NCBI RefSeq assembly: GCF_047511655.1 | Contig: NC_133389.1 | Span: 149,807,973-149,871,972, forward strand | Reading direction: 5' to 3' | Origin: Castor canadensis | Lineage: Eukaryota > Chordata > Mammalia > Rodentia > Castoridae | DNA length: 64,000 nucleotides | Shown here: positions 1 through 11,765 of the stretch, piece by piece | Numbering within the stretch: the first letter of the stretch is position 1 | Layout: the number at the start of each line of letters is the position of its first letter | The notes under the pieces: model-generated | Databases searched by the model: none | Seen by the model: the letters and a program-made list of their open reading frames with translations, nothing else | Told to the model about the DNA's origin: nothing | Translations under genes and position numbers: made by a program

Positions 1-1814
1 TATGGGAAAGTTACTAGAAATCTTGTCTTTGAAAAAAATTAAAGCAAAACTCTAAAGAATTGTGAAAAAATAATTCTAAATACTTTCTTAAAATGTGTGC
101 TTCTCATTGGCAGGGCTGTGTTTGAGGTAAGAGTTGGGTCTCAAGCAGTGTCCACTTTAACTGCCTGACTTTTCCTCTTTCCTGAATGCTGGAGAGAAGA
201 AATTCACCCTACTGTTTCACAGTGGGCGATCCTGTCCAACTGCAAGGATCCTGGCTGCCAGTTTTTACTTCAGAGCAGGCTTTGTTTGTTTGTTTGTTTT
301 TTCCATAAAACCTTGAGTATATTGGGCTTATTGTCTATTACTCTGGTTGGTTAAAAGTTGGCTGGCAATGTATCATGGTTCTAGTCCTTTCATTCCAAAT
401 CCGGGTCACCATACCATGGACAACTCGCTTCTGTTCTGGGAAGCTTATTTGAAAGAATAAAGTGGCCTCAGCTGAGAGGTTTCCCTGGATGGTGGCAACT
501 TGCTTCATTTGTCCCTTGCTTATTCCAACAGCCTCGGGGTGACTGGAAAGCCCAAACAGGAACAAAACCCAATTTAGCTTCTCTGATAATACAGGAGTGG
601 TTTTCAGTTCCTCTGTGACCACCCAACAATCCCAAATGATTAAAACATTATTCACAATGAAAATAATGTATGCTGCCATAAAGTCCTCATCATTCTGTTT
701 TATGGAAGTGCTTTTGTTTTAATGCCAAAACTCAGGGCACATCTAGACTTACCAAACCATAAGATTTGTGTTCAGGAAATCTGCGGAAGAATCTCCAGGG
801 TTTGCTCTGGAGGGCCTGGGAGCCTTGGACACAGGCATTTGCCAGCTCTGGGAGCCCTCCTGCCAAGGCTCGTGTTATTTAAAGATGAACACTGCCCCCT
901 GCTGTCTAGAGGACGCATTACCTCCAGAAGAACTTAGTTTGAGGGTGGAAAATAACCACAGTGTAACAGGGAAATTATTTTGATTCTTTCAGTTCTTACC
1001 TGTCAGTTTAGAAGAATTAAAACTGCAGAGAGTTATTATTGCATGGCAAGACAACTCAGTTTATTTTATTGTTGTTACTCAGTCATTTTTATGAACTATC
1101 ATCACTGGCAAAGATCCATTTGAATGAAAGGTGGAGAGAGACAAAGGCAGCCTCTATGGTAACCCAGGCTTTTGAGATAGAGCAAGACATAGAGAAGGGA
1201 AACTTTGCAAAAGCTTTTGAGGGCTTGTGGTTTGGCTGTAGCCAGTTACGATATGAAAAGGCAGAGTGAGAACTCAAGCCAAATTAGAATACTCAAAGAG
1301 CTCTCAATAGCATCTGACTCCCAAGTTTTTTGCCCATTCTTTTCTCCCCCTAATCTGAGCATCACAGCAGAGCTCCACAGAGGAATGAGGCATAGGGCTG
1401 GGATCCATCACATGAAAGTGTTAGAACACTCCATGAGGTGCCCTCCCCACTGACTTCCTTTCGGCTTCCTGAGGTGAACTGCAGTTAAAGGAAACTCCAA
1501 AAGCAAGGTTACAGGGAGAAAGCCTATCAAAGAATTTCACTTGGAAACCAAGAGCTGCCTGCTCTTTGCAATTTCAAAGGCAATGCCTTTAACCAAACCT
1601 CCTAAAGCCTGTTTTAGTTAGGAAAACTTGGAGGAACTCTGCTGAATGGACCCTGAAAAGTACAGCTCAGATTCATCTGACAGTCCACGAAGAGCTAACT
1701 GTTAACAACTCTTGGTTTTAAAATTCCAACTGGGTACATTGAGCAAACACCTTTGTCACGCTGCTTAGAAGACAGGGTAAGATCTGCTTTCACTGAATGG
1801 TTCAGCAAATGTTA
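1..1814. other. Unique sequence, no gene recognised
   Basis: I see no recognisable repeat family or exon here. A 113-codon open frame on the minus strand (338-679) has no similarity I can name, no strong start context and no flanking splice sites. Several short open frames on both strands overlap at 1039-1453, as expected by chance. A short (GTTT)n run lies near 287-300. Confidence 0.5.
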
Positions 1815-2020
1815 CCGAGTGCCTGGCTTCCCTCAGTGTCTAGTAACTATTCATTAGGCCATTCTTTATAGTTCCCAACATACTTGAACACAATCTCATC
1901 AACATCAACTCCTTAAGGCTGGAATTACTATCTATCCTTTATAAGTTAGAAAATATGGAAGTATGAAGATTAAACAACTTGTACATGTTCATGCAACGAA
2001 TGAGTGGCACAGACCTTCCT
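1815..2020 (-). repeat. MIR/L2-class ancient repeat fragment
   Basis: The + strand carries a degraded antisense MIR pattern: a 'tataagttagaaaatatggaag' type stretch where the family has its fully conserved anti-3' block, then 'ttaaacaacttgtacatgttcatgcaa' like spacing and 'gagtggcaca'. The match is diverged and the ends are approximate. Family assignment is from recall of the MIR consensus. Confidence 0.45.
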
Positions 2021-2784
2021 ATGCATCTTAGAGATGACACGCAGCTCTGCTGTCCAAAGTCACCGTATCACAGTATGTGGGACCGAGGGAGGAGGGAATG
2101 GGAAATGTGCTACCCTGGGTAATCAAAGAATTCTAGTAAATACTCACTCAATTCATTGATGAGTTCACTGAGGAAGTAGCACTGAACAGCAAAGTGGTAA
2201 AAAGAATTAATTTAGTGTCTTATTTTCAAATCTGTTGGATTAAGTGATTTTTCAGTAGTCTTCCCTCTCCTGCCACCACCAACACCACCATGAGTGGTTT
2301 CACTATGAAGTCAACTGTGCTTCAGAATTACCAAATGGAAAACTTCATAAATAATTCATAGTAAATTGTGTGCCATTCTGATAGTGTGTGTTCCACCATT
2401 CTGCTCAGTTGCACCTGGGGCATGAGTCGTGCTTTGGTCCAGTGTATCCTCACTGCACATACTGCCTGCCCATCAGTCACTTCATATCCCTTCAGGATGT
2501 CAGATCAACTGTTGCAGAATCACAGTGCTTTTGTTCTAGTAATCTTAACCTTTATGTGGTAGCCTAATGCTACCTGCCAGTAACAACATCATTCCCCTCA
2601 CTTTGTCTCATCTTGTAGGCATTATGTCATCTCATGTCATTACAAGAAAAAGAAAGTTAAGTACAGTACAGTAAGACATTTTGAGAGATGAAAGACTCAC
2701 ATAATTTTTATTACAGTATATCTTTATGATTGTCTTATTTTATTAGCAGTTATTTATTAATCAGTAGATTGTCTAATAATTAAA
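2021..2784. other. Unique AT-rich sequence
   Basis: No gene or repeat family recognised. A 64-codon open frame at 2368-2562 shows nothing recognisable. Confidence 0.45.
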
Positions 2785-2995
2785 CTCTTTTTTTGGCTGT
2801 CCTGGGGATTGAACTCAAGGCCTGTGCCTGTTAGGCAGACACTCTACCACTTGACCCATACTCCCAGTCCTGTTGCTTTTAGTTTGTTTTTCAGGTACAG
2901 CTTTTGCCTGGGCTGGCCTTGGACACCGATCTTCCTAGCTACATCTCCTGAATGTCTGGGATTACAGGTTCGAAGTACCATGCCTGACTATAAAT
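2785..2995 (-). repeat. Composite B1-ID SINE
   Basis: Read on the minus strand, a B1-type (7SL-derived) monomer with 'cctgtaatcccaga' and 'aaggccagccc' motifs is followed by an ID-type tRNA-derived unit with 'caagtggtagagtgtctgcc' and 'cttgagttcaatcccc', then an A-rich tail (the T run at 2785 on the + strand). B1 plus ID fusion is the characteristic SINE layout of this window and the main clue to the rodent lineage. Boundaries are good to about 10 bp. Confidence 0.85.
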
Positions 2996-3289
2996 TAAGC
3001 TTTATCATAGGTATGGATGTGTAAGAAAGAAAAAACAGTATATACAGGGTTTGGTCCTACCCATGGTTTCAGAAAACTATGGAAAATCTTGTAACATATC
3101 ACTAGTAGGTAAGGGGTAACTACTGTCAGCTGCATCTCTATCCCCAGGGCTTATACTAATGCCTAGCACACACATGGATTAATGCCTGAGGAATCTTGTT
3201 CTAGATTTCCTTCTTTATTTCACTTCCTTCTGTATTTAAAGTAGTCTTACACAAAGTAATTTCATTTACTCTTAAAAGTCTTGATGGTA

Positions 3290-3510
3290 TTAATAATAAT
3301 AATAGTTAATCTCTATTGAGTGCTTACTAAGTGCCAAACTACAGGCTAAATGTATGGAGCAGCTTGTTGAAGGATCACAACAAACATATGATATAAATAA
3401 ACGCTCATATCTGTTTTATGAATGAGGAAATAAGGTACATAGAAGTTAATTTGCTCAAGTTCACGAATAGGTGGATGCAGAGCTGGGGTTTGTACCCCAA
3501 AATTTTCTTA
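3290..3510 (-). repeat. MIR element
   Basis: The + strand reads as an antisense MIR: 'attgagtgcttactaagtgcc', a central block, 'tgaggaaataaggtacatag', 'taatttgctcaagttcacg' and 'gcagagctggggtt'. The order matches the reverse complement of the MIR consensus from 3' to 5'. A possible L2 scrap lies just upstream near 3120-3200. Confidence 0.75.
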
Positions 3511-4932
3511 GCTCCTATATTATAAAATGCTTGTATGTTTACTCAAATGCAGAAAAAGTTCACTACAACAGAAGTAGAAAAACAAAGTAAGAGTTTTCCT
3601 CCAATCCACCAAGGAGGAAAAAAAAATCATAGTCAGATATTTATGGTGTAATACAAAAGGATCACAGAGGTACTACAAATGGATCTCACAAAAATCACCT
3701 GTCAGGATCTTGGGAAAAATAAGAGAGCATTATAAAGAAGATTGGAAATATTATTTAGTCCATAAAATGAATTAGCCTGCAGGGGTTACCTTGGGGCGCA
3801 GCTGGAGGCTCATCTGTGCGTCATCCTTCTGCTGTCTATCGCTGGAGGCAGAGGGAGTGTGAACAGCAGCTGTTTCTAATAGTAGTTGGGAGGATAGTAT
3901 GTGGTAATGATAACCAGAGTGAGCACCCCAACAGCCACAATGTATCTGCACCCTGCCCATCAGTCTCCTCATCACAGATAGGGAAACCGAGAATCTGTGA
4001 GCCCATCAACTGCTTACAGTCACTTAGTTAGGACCAAGGTTGAGCTGAAATCCAGATCTGACCCCAAAGTCCCTAAAAGGACTGCAAAGAAATTAGTGGG
4101 TTCTAAAACCCCACTAGGAGTCTGTGAAATTGAATGTGTTCTTGTATTCTTTTCTCGAAGGTTAGCCTGATAACTCGAGATCAGACTATCTAACTTTTGA
4201 TGTTATGTTTTTTTGTTGTCCTAATTGAGTGTCATTGAACATTTGTTCACTGGTGTAAAAAAGGGAGACCAAAAGGAAACAGATGGGTCAGGTTGTGGAA
4301 GTTCTCCTGACATCCAGGCAGTCAGCCATCAGAAGGCTTTGCGTGTCTTTTATAAGGCCACATGCCACATAGACCCTGTGCACCCCTGCCTCTGAGGCTG
4401 GAAGACATTAAATCAGTTTCAACTTCTCTGGTTCTGTGGAGCCTTAGTAATAAAATGAGGATATAGATTTCTCAGAGACTCCTTCTAATCCTAAATTTCT
4501 TTAGTGATATTTTCAATATTGAAGGGAATTGAAATTCCTCCCAAGAATTCTGATATGACTGGTAAATAATTTGCATTTTCAGTGGTTTGCATAAGAATCT
4601 GAAAGCCTAAGTGCTGTGTTTCCAGTATATAGCTTCCTTTTAAAAATAAATGGATAAAGAAACAGGCTGGCTGTCTTCCTACTGAGCATGTCTGTTGCTA
4701 GGCTTCTCAACCACAAAGTAGGCCTTAGCCTTTATATATATCTTGTGGCATGACTGATGCCACAATCCCATAGTCATAATGGTGCTTTAAATAGGAGCCA
4801 GAGATCAGAGAACACATGAGAAGATCCTTCATTTTCAATAACTACGGCTGCATCAGGAAAACTGTTGGCAAAGCCTCAAATGCTTCTACCAACCATCTCT
4901 ACTTTAACCTCAGAATGGACAGTTTAACCCCC
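3511..4932. other. Mostly unique sequence
   Basis: No exon recognised. A weak MIR-like trace is possible near 3950-4060 (antisense 'gggaaaccgagaatctgtgagc' type wording). The open frames at 3772-4031 on both strands overlap each other and look like chance. Confidence 0.4.
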
Positions 4933-5385
4933 TGTTCTGGACTGAATTGTGTCTCTCGCAAAATTCAAATGTTGAAGCTCTAACTCCAATGAGATCATAT
5001 ATGGGGATGGGGCCTTTAGGAAGATAGGAAAGGTTAAATGAGGTTATTAGGGAGAAGCCTTCATCTAATAGGTTTTATATTTTTATACTAAGAGAACAGA
5101 TACAGCTCTCTTCCCTTCTTCCTCTTCCTCGCTCTCTTTCTCTGTCCCCTTCACTCTTTCTTTTCCTCATCTGTCTTCATACATACAGAAAAAAGGTCAT
5201 CTGAGGACATAGCAAGAAGGTCCCATCTGCAAGCTAGAGAGAAAAGTCTCAGGAGAAATCAAACTTGCCAACTTCTTGATCTTGAACTTTCAGCTTCCAG
5301 AACTGAGAGAAAAAAAAATTGTACAGCTGAAGCCACCCAGTCTGTGGTATTCTGTCATGGCAGCCAGAGCAGAGTAAAACTAACA
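4933..5385 (+). mobile_element. Solitary MLT1-like LTR (MaLR)
   Basis: It starts at 'tgttctggactgaattgtg' and ends 'agagtaaaactaaca', giving the TG...CA form of an LTR. Internal landmarks match the MLT1 group: 'aaattcaaatgttgaagctctaa', a 'gggatggggcctttagg' block, a gap-rich middle with a pyrimidine-rich insert at 5107-5170, and 'gccacccagtctgtggtattctgtcatggcagcc'. No internal retroviral region is attached, so it is a solo LTR. Subfamily was not determined. Confidence 0.8.
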
Positions 5386-5789
5386 TCTTGCTTTCCTCTA
5401 AGGTAACTCGCATATTTTCAGACACTTCATTCAGGATTTAATAGTTTTTATTACTCCTGAGTTTAAGAATTGAAGAAGAATTTCTAAATTTTACCCCCAT
5501 TTCCTTACCTCTTCAGCCTCTTCCTTTTTAGGAGTAACAGACTTGATTGTCCATGAGCTACCACTAGTACCACAACCTGTAACCTTGAGCCAAAAGACAG
5601 GGAAGTGACCATCCTTCAGGACAGATGACTTCATGCTGCCTCTCAGGTAGCAACATTCCCAGACATATTGTCAGTGTGGCCACCCAGAGGGCCAGGCTCC
5701 AGATTTTGCACTACTCTATGGATGCCTACCTATCTCAATTTCCCTCAGGTTAGTCTACTGCTTTGCCTGAGGAGAAAAAAAGAGAGCAG

Positions 5790-5955
5790 ACCATCACTTC
5801 ACTGCTATGCCTGGTTTTATCCATTTACTGACCTATTTGTACTAGGTACTCTTCTAGGGAACTGAGACATTACAGTGAACAAAATAAAAGCAAGAGCCCC
5901 CATTTTAGGGAGCTTACATTCTATTGTAAGTGCATCTGATTAAATAACTTAATCA
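5790..5955 (+). repeat. Ancient mammalian-wide repeat (L2/MIR class)
   Basis: The wording 'ctaggtactcttctagg...cagtgaacaaaataaaagc...gggagcttacattctattg' is a widespread ancient mammalian repeat pattern. The same pattern recurs near 62650-62780. The exact family name is uncertain. Confidence 0.6.
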
Positions 5956-8900
5956 ACAGAATTTCTGATTTATCTTATTTTAACACTGCCTTTTATTTTT
6001 CACAAGATGCCTTTTACTACTCAATGGCAGGTTTCTGCTCCTAACCATTTCCTTATCTGGTTTCCCATTTCCTTAAGAAAGTGGATAGCATCGCCCTTAC
6101 TCTATTTTACCAATTGAGACAGGGAACGACAAGGGATACAGAAGCTCCTTTCTCCATTGCATTCACACACATCCTATCAAGGCAAGGGCTGGAAGGTAAG
6201 ATTCTGATGTCTGGAGTACAGACTAAAGATCAGAAAGCAAAGTGCAAGTGCTTCGTATTCTTAGTTTCCGCTTAAGCCCTGTGCTGGCAGTAAAAATACA
6301 AACACAATTCCCATAACTTCTCCAGGGAGACCCTTCTTGGCTGGTTTCTTCTAACTCAATTGCACCGGTTCAGACAAAATCAACCAAGGTCATGACAGTG
6401 AAACGCATATTGCACGCTGATCAGAGACCTTGGATAGGAGTTACAAGCATGAATTCAAAGCCAAAACACTGAATTTACCCTATAATTATTTTATTTTTGA
6501 CTATAACAAGTCTCAATCAAATTGCTATCCTGGGCTTAAAGCACTGTTTTCTGAAAACATCTAAAAGCCAACTTATACTTATGTGTAAAACATACATATT
6601 AAATATAAATGATTCAGCAACATGGATCTGATGTTCCATGCCATAAAAACATCTTCTTTAAAATCAAGTGACCCACAAATGTCCTTCAACATATTTAGAA
6701 CTGTGTTGAAAGATAAAGTCTCTTTCCTATACCCAAACCAGTAGACAATTGTGTGTCCCAACGGTTTTTGTTTAAAAAGGTACCCCTTTGTACCTTACAT
6801 TCTTTCTTAAGTCTCCTGATAGTTTGCCATACTGGCAACTCACCCCCTCTAGAACTACAACAGTGATGACAGTGCTCATGGGAGGTGGAATAGAATTTTA
6901 GAATAGAATTTCATTCAAAAGACTTAGAGAAGTTGCCTCAATTTGACATTTTGTGATAGAGGGACAAGTGAGAATCAGCTCTTGGCCTGCTTGTGTAAAG
7001 TCAAGCCAGTCTGAATGGCAAGGTGAAGTATAATATCCATGGCTCAGTGCCCACTAGCCAGAGAAATCCAAGCCCTTGCCCTTGGACCCAGTGAGGAGAT
7101 CAGTATCTAGTCTTAGATGAAGCCAGTCAGGGCATCATTAAAAATAATTTAAAATGATTTGTTGTTATTGAAAATCATGGATGTTTGGCCACTAAGCATC
7201 AAGCTGCTTTTGAAAATCAATTATAATCTTTCTACTCCAGACACAAATCATGTTGAAGACCAGTAAGAACCAAATGAGACAATGAAAAGCAAGCTCCAAA
7301 GAGAATCACAGCAAATGAATAAGACCTCCAATGGACAAGGTATTCTTAACATTTATTTTTCTTCAGGAAATTAAATGAAAAGCATCCGCCCCCAGCATCA
7401 CAATTGAAAATGAAAGAATGTTCTTTGTGTTCTGCCAGACCAAGGTCCTTCTCAGCTCCTATTCCCTCTGCCACACTGCCTTTCACCTCTAGGGTTGTGA
7501 GTTCAGATTCAGACTGATTGTTTTGCATTTTGTACAGTTGGTGATAATATGAGCAATATCCTGTTTCAAATAAAAAGGTATATATATCTATATCTATATC
7601 TCTCTATATATACATATGCCCTCATAAAGCTCCCTGGACATCAAATGACTCTGACAAAACAATTTGATGAATTAAGTGTAAATGAATCAGACACATGTGG
7701 ATTAAATTTCCCTCACAATACACATGGGTTTAAATACTCAGAAGCAATGTGCTTAGGAAAATGTATTCTGAGTTTGCCTGAACAAAAAAAAATCTTTGAA
7801 AAATAATCTCAAACTTAATTGACAGCATCTCCACCCGGGTTAAATCACACGATAAATCCATATATAGGTATATGGCATGGCTGTAGAGGCGTACACATCT
7901 TTGCTGCCTGGGTAACAACCATGGTGTATGAAGTGTTTTGTGAAGAGGGGCCGCAAGGCCTCCAGCTTGTCTGTGTTCACACTCACAGAGGGTTTGTTTT
8001 TGTTTGGTTTTTCATATGAGAGAAGAACGTTGTAATGATTTCCACTACCACTCACCCGCCCCCTCCCAATCATTTTATTCCCATCGCTGAAACCCTCAGG
8101 GAGAATCTACTGTGTGTGACAAAGAAATATGTCTTTTCTCTGTGTTACAGACCTTGGATCACATCCAGGACCCCTTTTCCCCGGAGGCCAGCTCTCATCA
8201 TTTACGATTTGCATTTCATTGCCATACACTGAACCCAGTGAGAAGTTGTCTCAGCAGAATGGTGAGAGCTAAAAGTAGCAAGCAAGAAGTCTCCATTTTC
8301 CAGCTCATCCTGCACAGAGTCTGAACTGCCAGGAATCTAAAGCCAAATTTGATTTAAAATTTATACAAGAAAAGAACATCAACACAAGCACACTCAGTCT
8401 CTCTTCTCTTCCTCTTTCCCAAGACCTCTCTCGACCTGGGAGCCTCTATTTCATGTTTAATTTAATTCTGGATTGCTAATCATTATCTTTTTTTCTCCCC
8501 TTTATTTTCTTAATGCCCTTATTTTCTTAAACTCTCCTAATTCATGAATATTTAACCTGCAAAGCTGAACAAAGCAACTTTGGAAATGTAAACAAGAATT
8601 TGAAAGTAGAAGAAGGTAAAAAAGAAAACAGTCTAATATTTGAAAAAAGTTAATTCTGTTTAGAAGCTAGGATGTACCTACAATAAACTCTATTCATCTC
8701 TTCTGTGCATGGTCATTCTTATAAATGCTAATAAAAGAGTCATAGGAAAGACCTTCTTTTAAATGAAGTCATGTCTGATATTCAGACAGGTTAGTTAGGA
8801 CAATGAAACAAGACTACTAATTTTAAGGCAGAACTCTCTCCTCTACTACACGTCTATTTTCCTGCTACCAGAGAGTCCCAAGGGGAGACACTAGAACCTC

Positions 8901-9000
8901 AAATATAGGTTCGACTGCTTCCTCTGCCATACTCCAACCTTTTTTAAGGAAATCAGGTGAGGTCGCCTCTTCCTACATCCATGTCCAAGAGGCCACAAAG
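5956..9000. other. Unique sequence with one possible exon
   Basis: No known gene recognised. A short (TATATC)-like microsatellite is at about 7577-7612. A possible exon at 8151-8261 is listed separately. Elsewhere I see only short overlapping open frames. Confidence 0.45.
8151..8261 (+). other. Possible internal exon, unrecognised
   Basis: A pyrimidine-rich tract 'tcttttctctgtgttacag' ends at 8150, a good 3' splice site. 'gtgagagc' begins at 8262, a good 5' splice site. The enclosed 111 nt is a multiple of three and open in at least one frame, running on from an ATG at 8112. The encoded 37-residue segment (beginning TLDHIQDPFSPE) matches no family I recognise. It could equally be a noncoding-RNA exon or a chance pairing of sites in non-exonic DNA, which is common in introns. 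Confidence 0.25.
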
Positions 9001-9562
9001 AGAGGTTACCAAACAGAAGACCAAAAATCGTATGTTCTCCCTCATATGCGGACTTTAGATCAAGGGCAAACACAACAAGGGGATTGGATTTTGATCACAT
9101 GATGAGGCAAGAACACACAAGGGAGGTATGAGGATAGGCAAGAAACCTCCCCCCCAAAAAAAAACAAGATAGCATTTGATGTCCTCAATGCAAAGGAACT
9201 AATGCAGAAACTTTGAAGCAACAGAGGCCAATAGAAGGGAACCAGGAACTAGAGAAAAGGTTAGTTCAAGAAGAATTAATTTAGAATGTAACACATATGT
9301 ACAGGAAAGCAATGCGAGTAAACACCCTCTATAGCTATCCTTATCTCAACTAGCAAAAACCCTTGGTCTTTCCTATTACTGCATATACTCTCCATTCAAC
9401 AAAATTAGAGATAAGGGCAAAATAGTTTCTGCCTGTTAGCGAGGGGGTGGAGGGGAGAGGGAAGGGGCAGGAGAAAGGGAGGGGCTGGGGGGAAGGGGGG
9501 AGAAATGACCCAAACATTGTATGCACATATGAATAAAAGAAAAAAAAAAAGAGAAGTTACCA
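8997..9562 (+). mobile_element. 5'-truncated L1 3' end with target-site duplication
   Basis: It holds a L1 3' tail: 'cgtatgttctccctcatatgcgg', a long 3' UTR, a G-rich polypurine stretch (9443-9505), the 'aaatgacccaaacattgtatg' end box, 'aataaaag' and a poly(A) run. The duplications are 'aaagagaggttacca' at 8997-9011 and 'aaagagaagttacca' at 9548-9562, 14 of 15 identical. The low divergence of the duplication implies a fairly recent insertion. The element body is about 9012-9547, and it shares its end sequence with the copies at 29.75 kb and 31.36 kb. Confidence 0.9.
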
Positions 9563-10610
9563 TCTAAATGCGCTCTATTTAGTTAACACCTGAGCCCCTC
9601 TGCATGACTTTGTACATCAATCGCATCCTAATCTGCCCCTTACAAGGGAGGTAGCTCAGTATCCACCCAATTAGATAGTCCAAAAATACACCTCTGAGTG
9701 TGTCCTTGCCCTGCTTAAAACCTTTGTGGTCTTGTTACCCAGGAAGGTGTTCCCAAGGGTCAAGGGGTAGAGGGCAGAGAATTGACTAGTTACCACAAGG
9801 AACTTTCATATTTTGCACTATTTCTACAATAACTGCCCCTCACCTCTCCCAAGTCTGAGCTGCAATGGGAGAATGAGGGGCAACTGAAAGTGTCTCTGGT
9901 TCATTCTGAGGTCTTCTTTCTTCCCTCTTTCTGCTGGCTGTCTGTTCTCCCTGCTGCCTCCCAAGCCCTCTGGCTTATAGGATGAAGTCCAGCCTACCAG
10001 GGCACAGGAAGTCATTCAGGGTTGAGGTGTGGCAGCCCTCCCCAGCCCTGTGCCCTGCACAGACCACCTCAGTCACCCGGAGTCCTTTTCCACCCAGACT
10101 CTTTCCCTGTCCAGCTACCAGAGCCTGCTTCTTCCTCTACCTGCAATCCTTTCTCTCCTGGCTGACTCCACCTCTCCAATGACTACTCAACTCAAACATT
10201 TTTCTCCTAATGGCAGGAATTTCTTCATCATTAAGGCACATCTGGCTCTTCTCATGATGGCCTGACATGTGTAACCTGTCTTTTCCTCAGCTGGGGATTT
10301 CCTGCCAGGTGACAGCAGACCCAGCCAAGTTGGCTTTTATGGCAGACCCACTTTGGAGAGAACTCTTAACCCATTAACCCATTAATCCATTCATGGAGGC
10401 AGAGCCCTAATCACCTCTACAGGGCCCCACCTGGTCCCATCTCTTCACATCTCATAGTGGAGATTAAATTTCAACATTAGTTTCAGAGGGGACAAACCAT
10501 ATTGAAACCATAGAAACACACAAATGAGACTAGCCATTTGTTGATCACATCTGAAATAAACTCTCCCCCTAAAAAAAGAGTATATACCAACCATTATGAA
10601 TAAAACATGC
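9563..10610. other. Unique sequence, possible L2 trace
   Basis: No exon recognised. The stretch near 10140-10270 is worded like an L2 fragment, with low certainty. A short run of 'taacccat' repeats occurs at 10368-10390. Confidence 0.4.
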
Positions 10611-10614
10611 TAAC

Positions 10615-10810
10615 CTGTACTTACTGAAGGTTTGTTCTGCACCAATCTTAAGTATTTTATGTGGACCCATTTACTTAATTTTTACAAACTCTAAACGCAC
10701 ATGTTTTTATGGCACTCACCTTACAGATGATAAAGCTACTACGGCACAGGCAGAGCTGGGCTCAGAGCACAGCCCACAACTGTACAGCCCATGTTCTTTC
10801 CCTATAGGTT
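10615..10810 (-). repeat. MIR-like fragment
   Basis: Antisense MIR order is visible on the + strand: a 'cttacagatgataaagctactacggcacaggcagagctggg' like block, preceded by the family's AT-rich part. It is diverged; ends are approximate. Confidence 0.55.
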
Positions 10811-11590
10811 GTGCTCGCCCTCAGAATGCAAATAGATGCTGTGTAGGTCCCACTAGAAACAGCAGAAGATATTTTTCAATGTAGAACCATAATTAAACTA
10901 CCTATAACTTCCATCTTATATGTACATCAAAAAATGTCATTTTAGAACTAAATCTTATCCTTTCCATTGTGAATTCATTCACTAAACATAGCACACCAAA
11001 ACTCAGAGTCATTTCCAATTTGATTGGAAGAGGCCCTGACTTTTGCTCCCTTTTCCACAAAACTGGTTCTGAGAAAATCTTAATTTCATCATCACTTGGA
11101 GAGAAAATATGGGTGCTCTGTAGCCTCAAAGACTCCAGAATCCAAAAGGGACTACCCATCACAGGAGGGGTATAGAAGCCAAAGAAGAGGGAGGGACCTA
11201 AGGACTCTTGTGTGAATGGATATCTACTGATGACTCTGTCCACACATCCTGCTCATCCCTCAAACTTTTCAACTTTTGAATAAAAGCAATGACCATATTT
11301 GTCTGTTCATATTCTGTTTATCTAAGATGGGAAACCAAGTTTAAAGGACATGAAAAACATGATTTTTATCATGTCATTCTTTGCTATTTCCTTTTGTAAT
11401 CCTGTGCTCTAAATGTTATAAGCCAATAATGCACATCAAAGCATTAATAATGGTTCCTCTTTTATAGGAGGTGGGAGGCTTTGCCTTCCTGCCCTTACCT
11501 TCACATCCCCCACCGCTTTCCAGCAACCCTCAATCGAGCCCTTTTCATCTACCAGGAGCCCCCATAACCTTGTGGGCCTGAGACGGAATT
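10811..11590. other. Unique sequence with overlapping open frames
   Basis: A 113-codon minus-strand frame (10902-11243) and a 68-codon plus-strand frame (10969-11175) overlap. Neither protein is recognisable. The stretch ends in an AATAAA-like 'tttgaataaaagc' at about 11276-11288, which could be a polyadenylation signal by chance. I infer no gene. Confidence 0.4.
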
Positions 11591-11765
11591 CTATTTCCAG
11601 CTCATCAGTGCAAAGTGGATGCAACACTTAACCTCTCTTTGCCTCTATCTCTCTATCTGCAAAACAGCTGAACTAATGTGGACCACCTGCTTCCTGCACA
11701 GGAGTGTGGTGAGAATTAATAATATTAGGCTAATATTGTCAGCTTTCTGAAGAGCTCAGTGAATT
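11590..11765 (+). repeat. MIR fragment
   Basis: The wording 'cacttaacctctctttgcctctat...tctgcaaaacagctgaacta...tgagaattaataatatta' follows the MIR sense strand through its core and 3' part. Ends are approximate. Confidence 0.65.

Noticed and set aside
338..679. 113-codon minus-strand open frame
   Set aside because: No recognisable domain, homologue or splice context. Length is compatible with chance in 64 kb.
10902..11243. 113-codon minus-strand frame overlapping a plus-strand frame
   Set aside because: Both strands are open and neither product is recognisable; likely chance.
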